From: DATKYK01 sp034430255
GTDB taxonomy: Bacteria > Chloroflexota > Dehalococcoidia > E44-bin15
NCBI GenBank assembly: GCA_034430255.1
Contig: DAOUEU010000094.1
Span: 1-22,456 of the forward strand
Direction: 5' to 3'
Length of the DNA stretch: 22,456 nt
Shown: one piece after another, positions 1-7,098 of the stretch
How positions within the stretch are numbered: position 1 is the first letter of the stretch
How the letters are laid out: each line of letters starts with the position of its first letter
The notes under the pieces: generated by a model
Told to the model about the DNA's origin: nothing
Seen by the model: the letters and a program-made list of their open reading frames with translations, nothing else
Databases searched by the model: none
Program-made: the position numbers and the translations under genes

Positions 1-1764
1 GCAGGATTTTATTCAATGGAGGTGTGGGGGGGGGCCACCTTCGACGTACCAACGAGGTTTCTCAATGAAGACCCCTGGGAGAGACCGCGCCTTTTAAAGC
101 GGCTGATGCCTAATACGCCGCTTCAGATGCTGCTACGCGGGCAGAACCTGGTTGGCTATCGTCATTACGCCGACGATGTGGTATTCGCTTTCGTCCACAA
201 GGCGGCCGAGGTGGGCATCGATATCTTCCGCGTCTTCGATGCGGTGAATGATGAGCGTAATTTCGAGGCCCCTTTCAAGGCGATCGAGGAGTGTGGCAAG
301 CACATCCAGGGGACAGTTTGTTACTCTCTCACCGAGCGGAAATTGGGGGGACCGATCTACAACATCGATTATTATGTCAATAAAGCACTCAGGCTTCAGG
401 ACATGGGTGCCGATAGCGTTTGCATTAAAGATATGGCTGGGCTTGCTGCCCCCTACGACATCTACGAGCTGGTTAAAGCACTAAAGAAGGCATTGAAAAT
501 ACCGGTCCAGTTCCACACCCACTACACGAGCGGTATGGCCTCCATGAGCTGCCTCAAGGCCGCCGAGGCGGGGGTGGACATTATAGATACCGCCCTGGCC
601 CCCTTTGCCCTTCGCTCCTCCCAGCCGGCGGTGGAGCCCATTGTAGTTGCCCTTGAAGGGACGCCGCGGGATACAGGGCTTAACCTGGCCCATCTTTTCA
701 AACTGGGGCAGTACATAGAGTCCGTCGCTCCCAAGTACCGCGACTCTCTTAACACCACCAAGATGTCGGTCATCGATACCGGGGTGCTGGTGCACCAGAT
801 ACCCGGAGGCATGACCACCAACCTGGTGTCCCAACTCAAGGAGGCGGGTGCCCTGGACAGGATCGATGAGGTATATGCCGAGCTTCCCAGGACTAGGAAG
901 GAGCTAGGGAATCCTCCCCTGGTTACCCCCACCAGCCAGATCGTGGGGATTCAGGCGGTGCAAAATGTCCTCATGGGCAGATACAAGATGATCTCCAGCC
1001 AGGTCAAGGACTATATCTACGGCCTCTACGGCAAGCCTCCCGCGGAGATAGACCCTGAGGTACAAAAGATTGCGCTCAAGGGGTATGAGCGTGGCGAGGA
1101 GCCAATCACCTGTCGCGCTGCGGACATCCTGGAGCCGGAGATGGAGAAGGCTAAGCAGGCTACAAAAGATATCGCCATGGATGACGGCGATGTGCTCATC
1201 TATGCCCTCTATCCCACAACTGGAATGCGCTATTTGAGATGGAAATACGGGTTGGAGGAGCCGCCACCGGAGACAAAACCAAGAACATTAGAGGATGTGA
1301 AGCGGGAGGATGAGCTTATCGCTAAAGCGAAGGCGGGTAAGCTGGTGGAGAAGGTGGAGAAGCCAGTCCCACCAAAGGGACTGGGTCTGAGGGCGTATAA
1401 TGTATTTGTGGGTGATGAGTATTACCAGGTAGAGGTGGAGCCTGTTGGTGGGACTCGAGTAATAAATAGTCCGGCTGTTAGCGCAGCGCCATCAAGACCG
1501 GCGGAACCAGTGGCTAAGCAGGAGACCAGAGAAGCACCTGCGGTGGCTCCTGAGGGCGCTGTACTAGCCCCCATGCCCGGAATCATCATCAGATACGAAG
1601 TAGCACAAGGGCAAGCGGTTAAGGCTGGAGATACCATCGTGATCCTCGAGGCGATGAAGATGGAGAGTGTCCTCCCCGCACCCATCGATGGCACGGTTAA
1701 GGAGCTGAGATTTAAGCCAGGGGAGCGGGTGGTCAAGGATGCTGTCATAGCAGTGATTGGTTAG
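1..1764 (+). CDS. pycB: Pyruvate carboxylase subunit B / oxaloacetate decarboxylase alpha-type biotin protein, 5' partial
   Basis: Carboxyltransferase plus biotin carrier protein that moves CO2 between biotin and pyruvate/oxaloacetate. The frame is open from base 1 (AGFYS before the Met at 16), so the N-terminus, including the first metal-ligand Asp of the family, lies outside the window. Numbering from base 1, the TIM barrel has MEVWGGATFD (6-15), RGQNLVGYRHYADD, the carbamylated-lysine motif CIKDMAG (Lys143, codon 427-429) and the metal-binding HTH at 172-174. An Ala/Pro/Glu-rich linker leads to a biotinyl domain with EAMKME; the biotin-accepting lysine codon is 1657-1659. Where relatives have G-T-S-Q-P this protein has R-S-S-Q-P (616-624), a Thr-to-Ser change at a catalytic position. 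It leads a TCA-branch operon, which favours anaplerotic pyruvate carboxylation; no sodium-pump beta subunit is visible to support a decarboxylase. The biotin carboxylase partner is not in view. Confidence 0.9.
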   Translation, partial: AGFYSMEVWGGATFDVPTRFLNEDPWERPRLLKRLMPNTPLQMLLRGQNLVGYRHYADDVVFAFVHKAAEVGIDIFRVFDAVNDERNFEAPFKAIEECGKHIQGTVCYSLTERKLGGPIYNIDYYVNKALRLQDMGADSVCIKDMAGLAAPYDIYELVKALKKALKIPVQFHTHYTSGMASMSCLKAAEAGVDIIDTALAPFALRSSQPAVEPIVVALEGTPRDTGLNLAHLFKLGQYIESVAPKYRDSLNTTKMSVIDTGVLVHQIPGGMTTNLVSQLKEAGALDRIDEVYAELPRTRKELGNPPLVTPTSQIVGIQAVQNVLMGRYKMISSQVKDYIYGLYGKPPAEIDPEVQKIALKGYERGEEPITCRAADILEPEMEKAKQATKDIAMDDGDVLIYALYPTTGMRYLRWKYGLEEPPPETKPRTLEDVKREDELIAKAKAGKLVEKVEKPVPPKGLGLRAYNVFVGDEYYQVEVEPVGGTRVINSPAVSAAPSRPAEPVAKQETREAPAVAPEGAVLAPMPGIIIRYEVAQGQAVKAGDTIVILEAMKMESVLPAPIDGTVKELRFKPGERVVKDAVIAVIG

Positions 1765-1768
1765 TGCT

Positions 1769-3022
1769 ATGGGGAAGACCCTCGCCGAGAAGATCCTGAG
1801 CGAGAATTCAGGGAGCGATGCCCATGCCGGGGATATCGTTATCGTTAAGGTTGATCTAGCCTTCCTGCAGGATGGTACCGGTCCCCTGGCAATTAGGCAG
1901 CTTGAAGAGAGCGGCCTTGAGAAGGTAGCTAGCCCCGAAAGGGTGATTCTCTTTCTAGATCACGCGGCTCCCGGACCTTCACGTGAGCTTGCCAATGACC
2001 ACATCACCATGCGTCAGTTCGCATGGAAAAGCGGCGCCCAGCTTTTCGATGTTGGGGAAGGGGTTTGCCACCAGCTTGTCGTAGAATCCTATGCCAGCCC
2101 GGGCGAGGTGATTATCGGTGCCGATTCACATACCGTGACCGCAGGGGCACTGGGTGCATTTGCCGCCGGGATGGGCTCCACCGATGTTGCCATCGCCATC
2201 GCTTTAGGAAAGACCTGGCTCCGGGTCCCGGAGAGCTTCAGTGTAGAGGTTAGTGGCCGCTTCGCCAAGGGAGTATATGCTAAGGACCTCGCCCTGCATC
2301 TCATCGGGAGGATTGGTGCCAGTGGTGCCACCTACAAATCGTTGGAGTTCTGGGGGGAGTCTATCGCAAATATGGGCATGGCGGAGCGTTTCACCCTAGC
2401 GAATATGGCGGTGGAGGCAGGGGCCAAGACGGGGCTTTTCCCCACGGATGAGACCACACGAGCCTATCTTGAGTCGCGCGGTCGAGGCGCTCTTTTTCGT
2501 GCGCTTAGCCCGGATAGCGATGCCGAGTATGAGCGGGTGATCGCTATTGATGCGTCTGGCCTTGAGCCTACAGTGTCTAAACCTCACTCAGTGGATAATG
2601 TGGCACTGGCTCGAGAGCTAACCGGCATAAAAGTGGCGCAGGTTTTCATCGGCACCTGCACCAATGGTCGCTTGGATGACCTGGCGGTAGCAGCCGCAAT
2701 CTTAAATGGGAAAAGACGCCATCCCAGAACCAGGCTGCTCGTTGCCCCAGCATCGCAGGAGGTGCTTGAGGAGGCGATAGAGGCCGGATACATCCAGATC
2801 TTCCTTGAGGCTGGGGCAGTGATTCTGCCGCCGGGTTGTGGTCCATGCGTAGGGGTGCACCAGGGGGTGCTTGGGAATGGGGAGGCTTGCCTCTCCACAG
2901 CTAACCGCAATTTCAGGGGACGCATGGGAAACCCAGAATCCTACATCTACCTGGGCAGCCCGGCTACCGCCGCGGCGAGCGCTATCGCCGGCGAGATCGT
3001 CGATCCCAGGGAGCTAATGTAG
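1769..3022 (+). CDS. Aconitase/homoaconitase/LeuC-family hydratase, large subunit (probable aconitase)
   Basis: Large [4Fe-4S] subunit of a two-subunit hydro-lyase of the LeuC/HacA family, 417 aa. Cluster ligands are visible as GTCTNG (Cys297) and GCGPC (Cys357, Cys360). Other family motifs are DHAAPGP, GADSHT (118-122) and GMGSTD. ATG 1769 is chosen: it lies 4 bases after the upstream stop and starts MGKTLAEKIL, the usual family N-terminus; a TTG at 1757 would add only four residues and overlap pycB. The small subunit follows with no gap. Sequence family alone cannot separate 3-isopropylmalate dehydratase from aconitase. The next gene is an isocitrate-type dehydrogenase and no leuA or leuB is near, so citrate/isocitrate isomerisation is the best inference. 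Confidence 0.88.
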   Translation: MGKTLAEKILSENSGSDAHAGDIVIVKVDLAFLQDGTGPLAIRQLEESGLEKVASPERVILFLDHAAPGPSRELANDHITMRQFAWKSGAQLFDVGEGVCHQLVVESYASPGEVIIGADSHTVTAGALGAFAAGMGSTDVAIAIALGKTWLRVPESFSVEVSGRFAKGVYAKDLALHLIGRIGASGATYKSLEFWGESIANMGMAERFTLANMAVEAGAKTGLFPTDETTRAYLESRGRGALFRALSPDSDAEYERVIAIDASGLEPTVSKPHSVDNVALARELTGIKVAQVFIGTCTNGRLDDLAVAAAILNGKRRHPRTRLLVAPASQEVLEEAIEAGYIQIFLEAGAVILPPGCGPCVGVHQGVLGNGEACLSTANRNFRGRMGNPESYIYLGSPATAAASAIAGEIVDPRELM

Positions 3023-3517
3023 ATGCTTAAGGGGAAAGCCTTCAAGTTGGGGGATAGTATCTCCACCGATGACATCACACCCGGGCGGTTCTTCCACCTG
3101 AGGAGCAACCTGCCCGAGTTGGCGAAGCACGTCCTGGAGGATGCCGCCCCCCACTTCGTCTCAAGGGTTAAGCCGGGGGATTTCATCGTTGCCGGCGCGA
3201 ACTTTGGGCTGGGCTCAAGCCGGGAACATGCCGCCGTGGTGCTTAAGATGGCAGGCGTGGCTGCGGTCCTGGCGAAGTCGGCGGCGCGTATCTTCTACAG
3301 AAATGCTATCAATGTCGGTCTTCCCGTCCTGATATGCGATACCGACAGGATCGACGATGGCGATGAGCTTGAGGTTGACTTGGTGAGGAGTACGGTAAAG
3401 AATCTTGCCAATGGAACCGACCTTACTACAGGAAAGTTCCCAGATGTGATGCTCGTGATACTTAAAGAGGGGGGGCTTATCCCCTATATTAAGAGGCACG
3501 GTGGCTTTGAATCTTAG
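3023..3517 (+). CDS. Aconitase/LeuD-family hydratase, small (swivel) subunit
   Basis: Swivel-domain partner of the preceding large subunit, 164 aa, a normal length for stand-alone LeuD-type subunits. Its ATG follows the TAG of the large subunit directly. Visible motifs are STDDITPGR (14-22), GANFGLGSSREHA (58-70) with the substrate-binding Ser-Ser-Arg, and FYRNAINVGLP. The substrate-selecting loop after the DDITPGR stretch reads RFFHLRS, with Arg27. In characterised archaeal homologues a YLR-type loop is linked to (homo)aconitase and a hydrophobic YLV-type loop to isopropylmalate isomerase, so the arginine favours a tricarboxylate with a free carboxylate, such as isocitrate. The loop assignment is my own alignment by eye. 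Confidence 0.87.
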   Translation: MLKGKAFKLGDSISTDDITPGRFFHLRSNLPELAKHVLEDAAPHFVSRVKPGDFIVAGANFGLGSSREHAAVVLKMAGVAAVLAKSAARIFYRNAINVGLPVLICDTDRIDDGDELEVDLVRSTVKNLANGTDLTTGKFPDVMLVILKEGGLIPYIKRHGGFES

Positions 3518-3518
3518 C

Positions 3519-3524
3519 GGGGAG
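3519..3524 (+). promoter_or_regulatory. Shine-Dalgarno fixing the TTG start of isocitrate dehydrogenase
   Basis: GGGGAG lies 7 bases before TTG 3532. An ATG at 3527 is closer but out of frame and meets a stop after eight codons, so it cannot start the real gene. It could act as a weak decoy start. Confidence 0.6.
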
Positions 3525-3531
3525 ACATGTA

Positions 3532-4626
3532 TTGGCATATAACATTACATTGATTAGGGGCGATGGCATTGGCCCTGAGGTAACCGAGGCTGCGGTAAGG
3601 GTCCTTGAGGCGACCGGGATCGAGTTCAACTGGGAGGAAGCGTTTGCCGGTGAGAGGGCTCAAGAAATGTATGGCTCGCTACTTCCTAATGAACTACTCG
3701 ACTCCATAAGGAGGAACAAGGTAGCCTTAAAAGGCCCCATCACTACCCCCATAGGCTCAGGCTTTCGTAGCGTCAACGTAGCGTTGCGAAAGGCGCTAGA
3801 CCTCTATGTCTGCCTCCGCCCCTGCAGGAGCTATCCTGGAGCCCTTTCCCTTCACCCGGACCTGGACGTTGTAGTGGTACGAGAGAATACCGAGGACCTG
3901 TACATGGGGATAGAGTACTGGAAAGAGACCCCTGAGGCGGCAAACCTCTACCACCTCATCTCGGAAAGCGGATATCGAATCAGGGCAGATTCGAGCTTCA
4001 GTATCAAGGCGATCTCCCAGGTTGCCAGCAGAAGGATAGTTAAATACGCCTTCGATTATGCTCGCAGCAATGGCAGGAGGAAGGTAACTGCGGTTCACAA
4101 GGCGAACATCCTGAAGGCCACCGACGGGCTCTTCTTAGAAACTGCTGCTAAGGTCGCCGAAGATTACCCTGACATCGAATTTGAACCACACATGGTCGAT
4201 AGCATATGCTCGCAATTGGTGCGCACCCCTGAGAACCATGATGTCATAGTCTTGCCCAACCTCTATGGTGATATCATCTCCGAGCTTTGCGCTGGCCTAA
4301 TCGGGGGCGTGGGGATCGCTCCTGGAGCCAATATCGGGGATGACATATCTGTCTTTGAACCGACTCACGGCAGCGCCCCGAAATATGCTGGTCAGAACAA
4401 GGTAAACCCTATGGCCATGATGCTCTCCGGGGTGATGATGCTCCGCCACCTCGGGGAGAAAGAGGCTGCCGATAGGATGGAGAGTGCCATAGCCCAGGTC
4501 ATTGCTGAAGGGGAAACAGTTACATATGATATGAAGCCAGATCGCAATGACCCAACGGCAGTAGGAACATCTCAGGTTGCCGATGCCGTAATCAAAAAAA
4601 TGAAGGAGTTGAGTAATGCGCAGTAA
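3532..4626 (+). CDS. icd: Isocitrate dehydrogenase (NAD-type length, NADP-like cofactor residues)
   Basis: Beta-decarboxylating dehydrogenase, 364 aa, converting isocitrate to 2-oxoglutarate. Start is TTG 3532, giving MAYNITLIRGDGIGPE, the family N-terminus. The substrate site SVNVALR (Ser80, Asn82, Arg86) is the isocitrate type; isopropylmalate dehydrogenases have a Leu-rich motif there. Catalytic and metal residues are Tyr124 (ENTEDLYMG), Lys190 (HKANILK), Asp223 and Asp247 (NLYGDIISE). The cofactor loop HGSAPKYAGQ has Lys284-Tyr285, the pair that marks NADP use in the E. coli enzyme, and VTYD supplies a Tyr at the next NADP position. The Arg that follows in E. coli is Pro here, so specificity is predicted NADP but uncertain. 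It lies 14 bases after the aconitase small subunit and overlaps mdh by 11 bases. Confidence 0.93.
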   Translation: MAYNITLIRGDGIGPEVTEAAVRVLEATGIEFNWEEAFAGERAQEMYGSLLPNELLDSIRRNKVALKGPITTPIGSGFRSVNVALRKALDLYVCLRPCRSYPGALSLHPDLDVVVVRENTEDLYMGIEYWKETPEAANLYHLISESGYRIRADSSFSIKAISQVASRRIVKYAFDYARSNGRRKVTAVHKANILKATDGLFLETAAKVAEDYPDIEFEPHMVDSICSQLVRTPENHDVIVLPNLYGDIISELCAGLIGGVGIAPGANIGDDISVFEPTHGSAPKYAGQNKVNPMAMMLSGVMMLRHLGEKEAADRMESAIAQVIAEGETVTYDMKPDRNDPTAVGTSQVADAVIKKMKELSNAQ

Positions 4627-5545
4627 GGTGACAGTTGTCGGTGCGGGAAATGTGGGCGCCACTTGCGCCCAGCGAATAATGGAGAAGGGTTATGCCGATG
4701 TAGTGCTGGTGGACATCATCGAAGGGATGCCTCAAGGGAAGGCGCTAGATATCCTACAGAGTGGGCCGATCCTGAACTCCGATGCCAGGATTGTCGGCAC
4801 TAATAGCTACGAAGAGACAGCGGATTCCGACATCGCAGTTATCACCTCGGGCATAGCGCGAAAGCCAGGGATGAGCCGCGATGATCTCATTCTCACCAAC
4901 ATGAAAATTATCAAAGAGGTTACGGAGAACGTGGTCGAGCATTCCCCTAATTGCATCATCATAGTGGTCACCAACCCACTGGATGCCATGACGCAGCTGG
5001 CCCTTCATGTGAGCAAGTTCCCCAAGAATCGCGTCATGGGGCAGTCCGGAATCCTCGATTCATCCAGGCTCAGGACATTTATCGCAATGGAACTCGGTGT
5101 GTCGGTTGACGATATTGCTGCATGCCTCCTTGGCGGGCACGGCGACACGATGGTAGCAATCCCCCGATTGACTACCGTTGGTGGAATCCCAATGACCGAG
5201 CTTCTGCCGAAAGACAGAGTGGATGCTATCGTGGAACGCACTGTGAAGGGCGGCGCCGAGATCGTGGGCCTGCTCAAGACGGGAAGTGCCTACTATGCCC
5301 CCTCCGCGGCAGCAGTCCAGATGGTTGAAGCTATAGTGTTCGATAGAAAGAAGATCCTCCCCTGTGCAGCCTACCTCGAGGGGGAATATGGTATCGACGG
5401 TGCATATGTCGGAGTCCCGGTAAAGCTGGGAGCCAGTGGGATCGAGCAGATAATCGAGCTGAAGCTAACCGAGGAGGAGAGTGCAGCTCTAAAGCGCTCG
5501 GCGGAGGCGGTGAAGGAGCTGGTCAGCATCATGAAGCTGGGGTAA
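4616..5545 (+). CDS. mdh: Malate dehydrogenase, LDH-like type
   Basis: NAD-dependent malate/oxaloacetate oxidoreductase, 309 aa, of the lactate-dehydrogenase-like tetrameric class seen in Chloroflexota and other bacteria. The Rossmann motif GAGNVG is at 9-14, and Asp33 after beta-2 marks NAD rather than NADP. The substrate loop ARKPGMSRDD has Arg82 and Arg88; Arg at the loop specificity position indicates malate, where lactate dehydrogenases have Gln. The catalytic pair is Asp148 with Arg151 (ILDSSR) and His175 (GGHGDT). ATG 4616 lies inside the end of icd (11-base overlap) with AAGGAG at 4603-4608, so the two are probably translationally coupled. The fumarase alpha gene starts 2 bases after its stop, which fits an oxaloacetate-malate-fumarate path. 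Confidence 0.95.
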   Translation: MRSKVTVVGAGNVGATCAQRIMEKGYADVVLVDIIEGMPQGKALDILQSGPILNSDARIVGTNSYEETADSDIAVITSGIARKPGMSRDDLILTNMKIIKEVTENVVEHSPNCIIIVVTNPLDAMTQLALHVSKFPKNRVMGQSGILDSSRLRTFIAMELGVSVDDIAACLLGGHGDTMVAIPRLTTVGGIPMTELLPKDRVDAIVERTVKGGAEIVGLLKTGSAYYAPSAAAVQMVEAIVFDRKKILPCAAYLEGEYGIDGAYVGVPVKLGASGIEQIIELKLTEEESAALKRSAEAVKELVSIMKLG

Positions 5546-5547
5546 AA

Positions 5548-6393
5548 ATGAGAGAGATAGCAGCCGATGATATCACCAGGACCGTCGCGCGCCTGTGCCA
5601 GGAGGCTAATTTCGACATCCCCGAGGATGTTCTTGATGCGCTCAAGAAGTATAGAGATGTGGAGGAGTCACCATTAGGGCGGCAGGTCTTAGATCAGATA
5701 CTGGAGAATGACAGCATAGCCACGAGCGAGAAGATACCCATCTGCCAGGACTGCGGCACGGCGGTGGTCTTCCTCGAGCTGGGCCAGGATGTCCATATAA
5801 CCGGCGGTGATCTGAATATCGCGGTGGAAGAGGGAGTGCGCCAGGGCTATGAAGCGGGCTACCTCAGGAAGTCCATAGTAAGCCAGCCCTTCTCTGCCAG
5901 GGTGAATACCAAGGATAATACACCCGCTATGGTCCATCTGGAAATGGTTCGTGGCGATAGACTGAAGATCACGGTGATGCCTAAGGGCGGCGGCAGCGAG
6001 AATATGAGCCGCCTGGCTATGCTGACACCGGCCATGGGTCGCGAGGGCGTTATCGACTTCGTGGTGAAGTCGGTGGATGAGGCGGGATCCAACCCGTGCC
6101 CCCCGGTCATCGTCGGAGTGGGGATTGGCGGGACGGCGGACAAGGCCACCATCTTGGCAAAAAAGGCACTGCTGCGCCGGGTGGGAGAGCCAAATCCAGA
6201 CACCGAGATGGCTGAGCTGGAGCGGGAAATACTGGAGCGCGTGAATAACCTGGGCATCGGGCCGCAGGGTTTCGGTGGTAGAACCACCGCACTGGCGGTG
6301 CACGCTGAGGTCTTTCCTACCCACATCGCGATGATGCCGGTGGCAGTAAACCTGAATTGCCACGCCGCAAGGCATAAGGAGGCCATAATTTGA
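5548..6393 (+). CDS. Fumarate hydratase class I, alpha (N-terminal) subunit
   Basis: Catalytic [4Fe-4S] subunit of two-subunit class I fumarase, 281 aa, interconverting malate and fumarate. The three expected cluster cysteines can be placed: Cys66 in PICQDCG, Cys184 in NPCPPVIVG and Cys271 in LNCHAARH. Other motifs are KGGGSENMSRLAML (146-159) and GVGIGGTADKA. The length and the end just after the third cysteine are normal for a stand-alone alpha subunit (TtdA-like). L-tartrate dehydratase is the family alternative, but neighbours are all TCA enzymes. The beta subunit is not next to it: it lies about 4 kb downstream after four other genes. Confidence 0.92.
   Translation: MREIAADDITRTVARLCQEANFDIPEDVLDALKKYRDVEESPLGRQVLDQILENDSIATSEKIPICQDCGTAVVFLELGQDVHITGGDLNIAVEEGVRQGYEAGYLRKSIVSQPFSARVNTKDNTPAMVHLEMVRGDRLKITVMPKGGGSENMSRLAMLTPAMGREGVIDFVVKSVDEAGSNPCPPVIVGVGIGGTADKATILAKKALLRRVGEPNPDTEMAELEREILERVNNLGIGPQGFGGRTTALAVHAEVFPTHIAMMPVAVNLNCHAARHKEAII
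6376..6382 (+). promoter_or_regulatory. Strong Shine-Dalgarno (AAGGAGG) for a TTG start
   Basis: AAGGAGG ends 7 bases before TTG 6390. That TTG overlaps the fumarase alpha stop as TTGA. The next ATG in frame (6435) lacks such a site, so this decides the start of the iron-sulfur protein. Confidence 0.65.
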
Positions 6394-7082
6394 GCCAAAA
6401 AGCGACTAGCCAAAAATTGATTGATATCTACATCATGGGCAAGCGCTATCCGGTTCCCCAAGGCCTGACCATCCAGGATGCCCTGGAGTATGCTGGCTAC
6501 CAGCTTATTCGAGGCGTCGGTTGCCGCAGCGGTTTTTGTGGTGCCTGTGCTACCATCTATCGTATCAAGGGAGACCCGCAGTTGAAGTATGCCCTGGCCT
6601 GCCAGACCGTCGTTGAGCCGGATATGTACCTGACGCAGATACCCTTTTTCCCTGCTGAGAAGGCGATCTACGATATCGAGGAGCTTGAGGCCAGTGGAGA
6701 ACAGGTGCTCCAGCTCTATCCCGATTTGCTAACGTGTATGGGCTGTAACTCCTGTACAAAAAGTTGCCCCCAAGAGCTGGAGGTGATGGCATATATAGCT
6801 GAAGCAATCCGGGGTAACATTGCTGGGGTGGCGGAGAAGTCCTTCGACTGCGTGATGTGTGGGCTATGCTCAGCCAGGTGCCCAGCGGGTCTGTCACAAT
6901 ATAACATCGCGCTGCTTTGCCGTCGGCTATACGGTCGTAATATAGCACCCAAAGCAGCGCACTTGGCCGAACGAGTGGCCGAGATCGAGAGCGGGAAGTT
7001 CGATGATGATCTCGTGGCGCTGATGGGTATGGCAGAGGGTGAGTTGCGCAGCCGCTACAGTGAGCGTGATATGGAGCGTTAA
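6390..7082 (+). CDS. Fumarate reductase/succinate dehydrogenase-like iron-sulfur protein
   Basis: Electron-transfer subunit, 230 aa, paired with the flavoprotein that follows. An N-terminal ferredoxin domain binds [2Fe-2S] through Cys45, Cys50, Cys53 (GCRSGFCGAC) and Cys71 (ACQT). The C-terminal part has two complete CxxCxxCxxxCP motifs, Cys116/119/122/126 and Cys154/157/160/164. Standard SdhB/FrdB proteins carry one [4Fe-4S] and one [3Fe-4S] cluster that faces quinone; here both sites look like full [4Fe-4S], as in thiol-driven or HdrC-like proteins. There is no membrane anchor gene beside it. TTG 6390 is chosen for its AAGGAGG site and the 4-base overlap with the fumarase alpha gene. The physiological electron partner cannot be read from sequence. 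Confidence 0.88.
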   Translation: MSQKATSQKLIDIYIMGKRYPVPQGLTIQDALEYAGYQLIRGVGCRSGFCGACATIYRIKGDPQLKYALACQTVVEPDMYLTQIPFFPAEKAIYDIEELEASGEQVLQLYPDLLTCMGCNSCTKSCPQELEVMAYIAEAIRGNIAGVAEKSFDCVMCGLCSARCPAGLSQYNIALLCRRLYGRNIAPKAAHLAERVAEIESGKFDDDLVALMGMAEGELRSRYSERDMER

Positions 7083-7085
7083 CGG

Positions 7086-7092
7086 AAGGAGG
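7086..7092 (+). promoter_or_regulatory. Shine-Dalgarno (AAGGAGG) fixing the flavoprotein start
   Basis: AAGGAGG lies 6 bases before ATG 7099. An in-frame upstream start near 7039 would overlap the iron-sulfur gene and add 20 residues unlike the family, so it is rejected. Confidence 0.65.
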
Positions 7093-7098
7093 AGCGAG

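Noticed and set aside
1757..1768. TTG 1757 as the start of the aconitase large subunit
   Set aside because: It would overlap the pycB stop and add four unmatched residues; ATG 1769 gives the family N-terminus.
1769..4626. Leucine biosynthesis operon (leuC-leuD-leuB)
   Set aside because: The dehydrogenase has the isocitrate-type SVNVALR site, no leuA is present, and malate dehydrogenase and fumarase follow.
5689..6375. 228-codon open frame on the - strand opposite fumarase alpha
   Set aside because: It is fully covered by a well-supported + strand gene with all family motifs; the translation is His/Arg-rich with no domain.
5859..6461. 200-codon - strand frame across the fumarase alpha / iron-sulfur junction
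   Set aside because: It lies over two real genes joined by a strong ribosome site and shows no motif.
7039..7098. Upstream extension of the flavoprotein start
   Set aside because: The 20 extra residues overlap the iron-sulfur gene and lack a ribosome site, while ATG 7099 has AAGGAGG.
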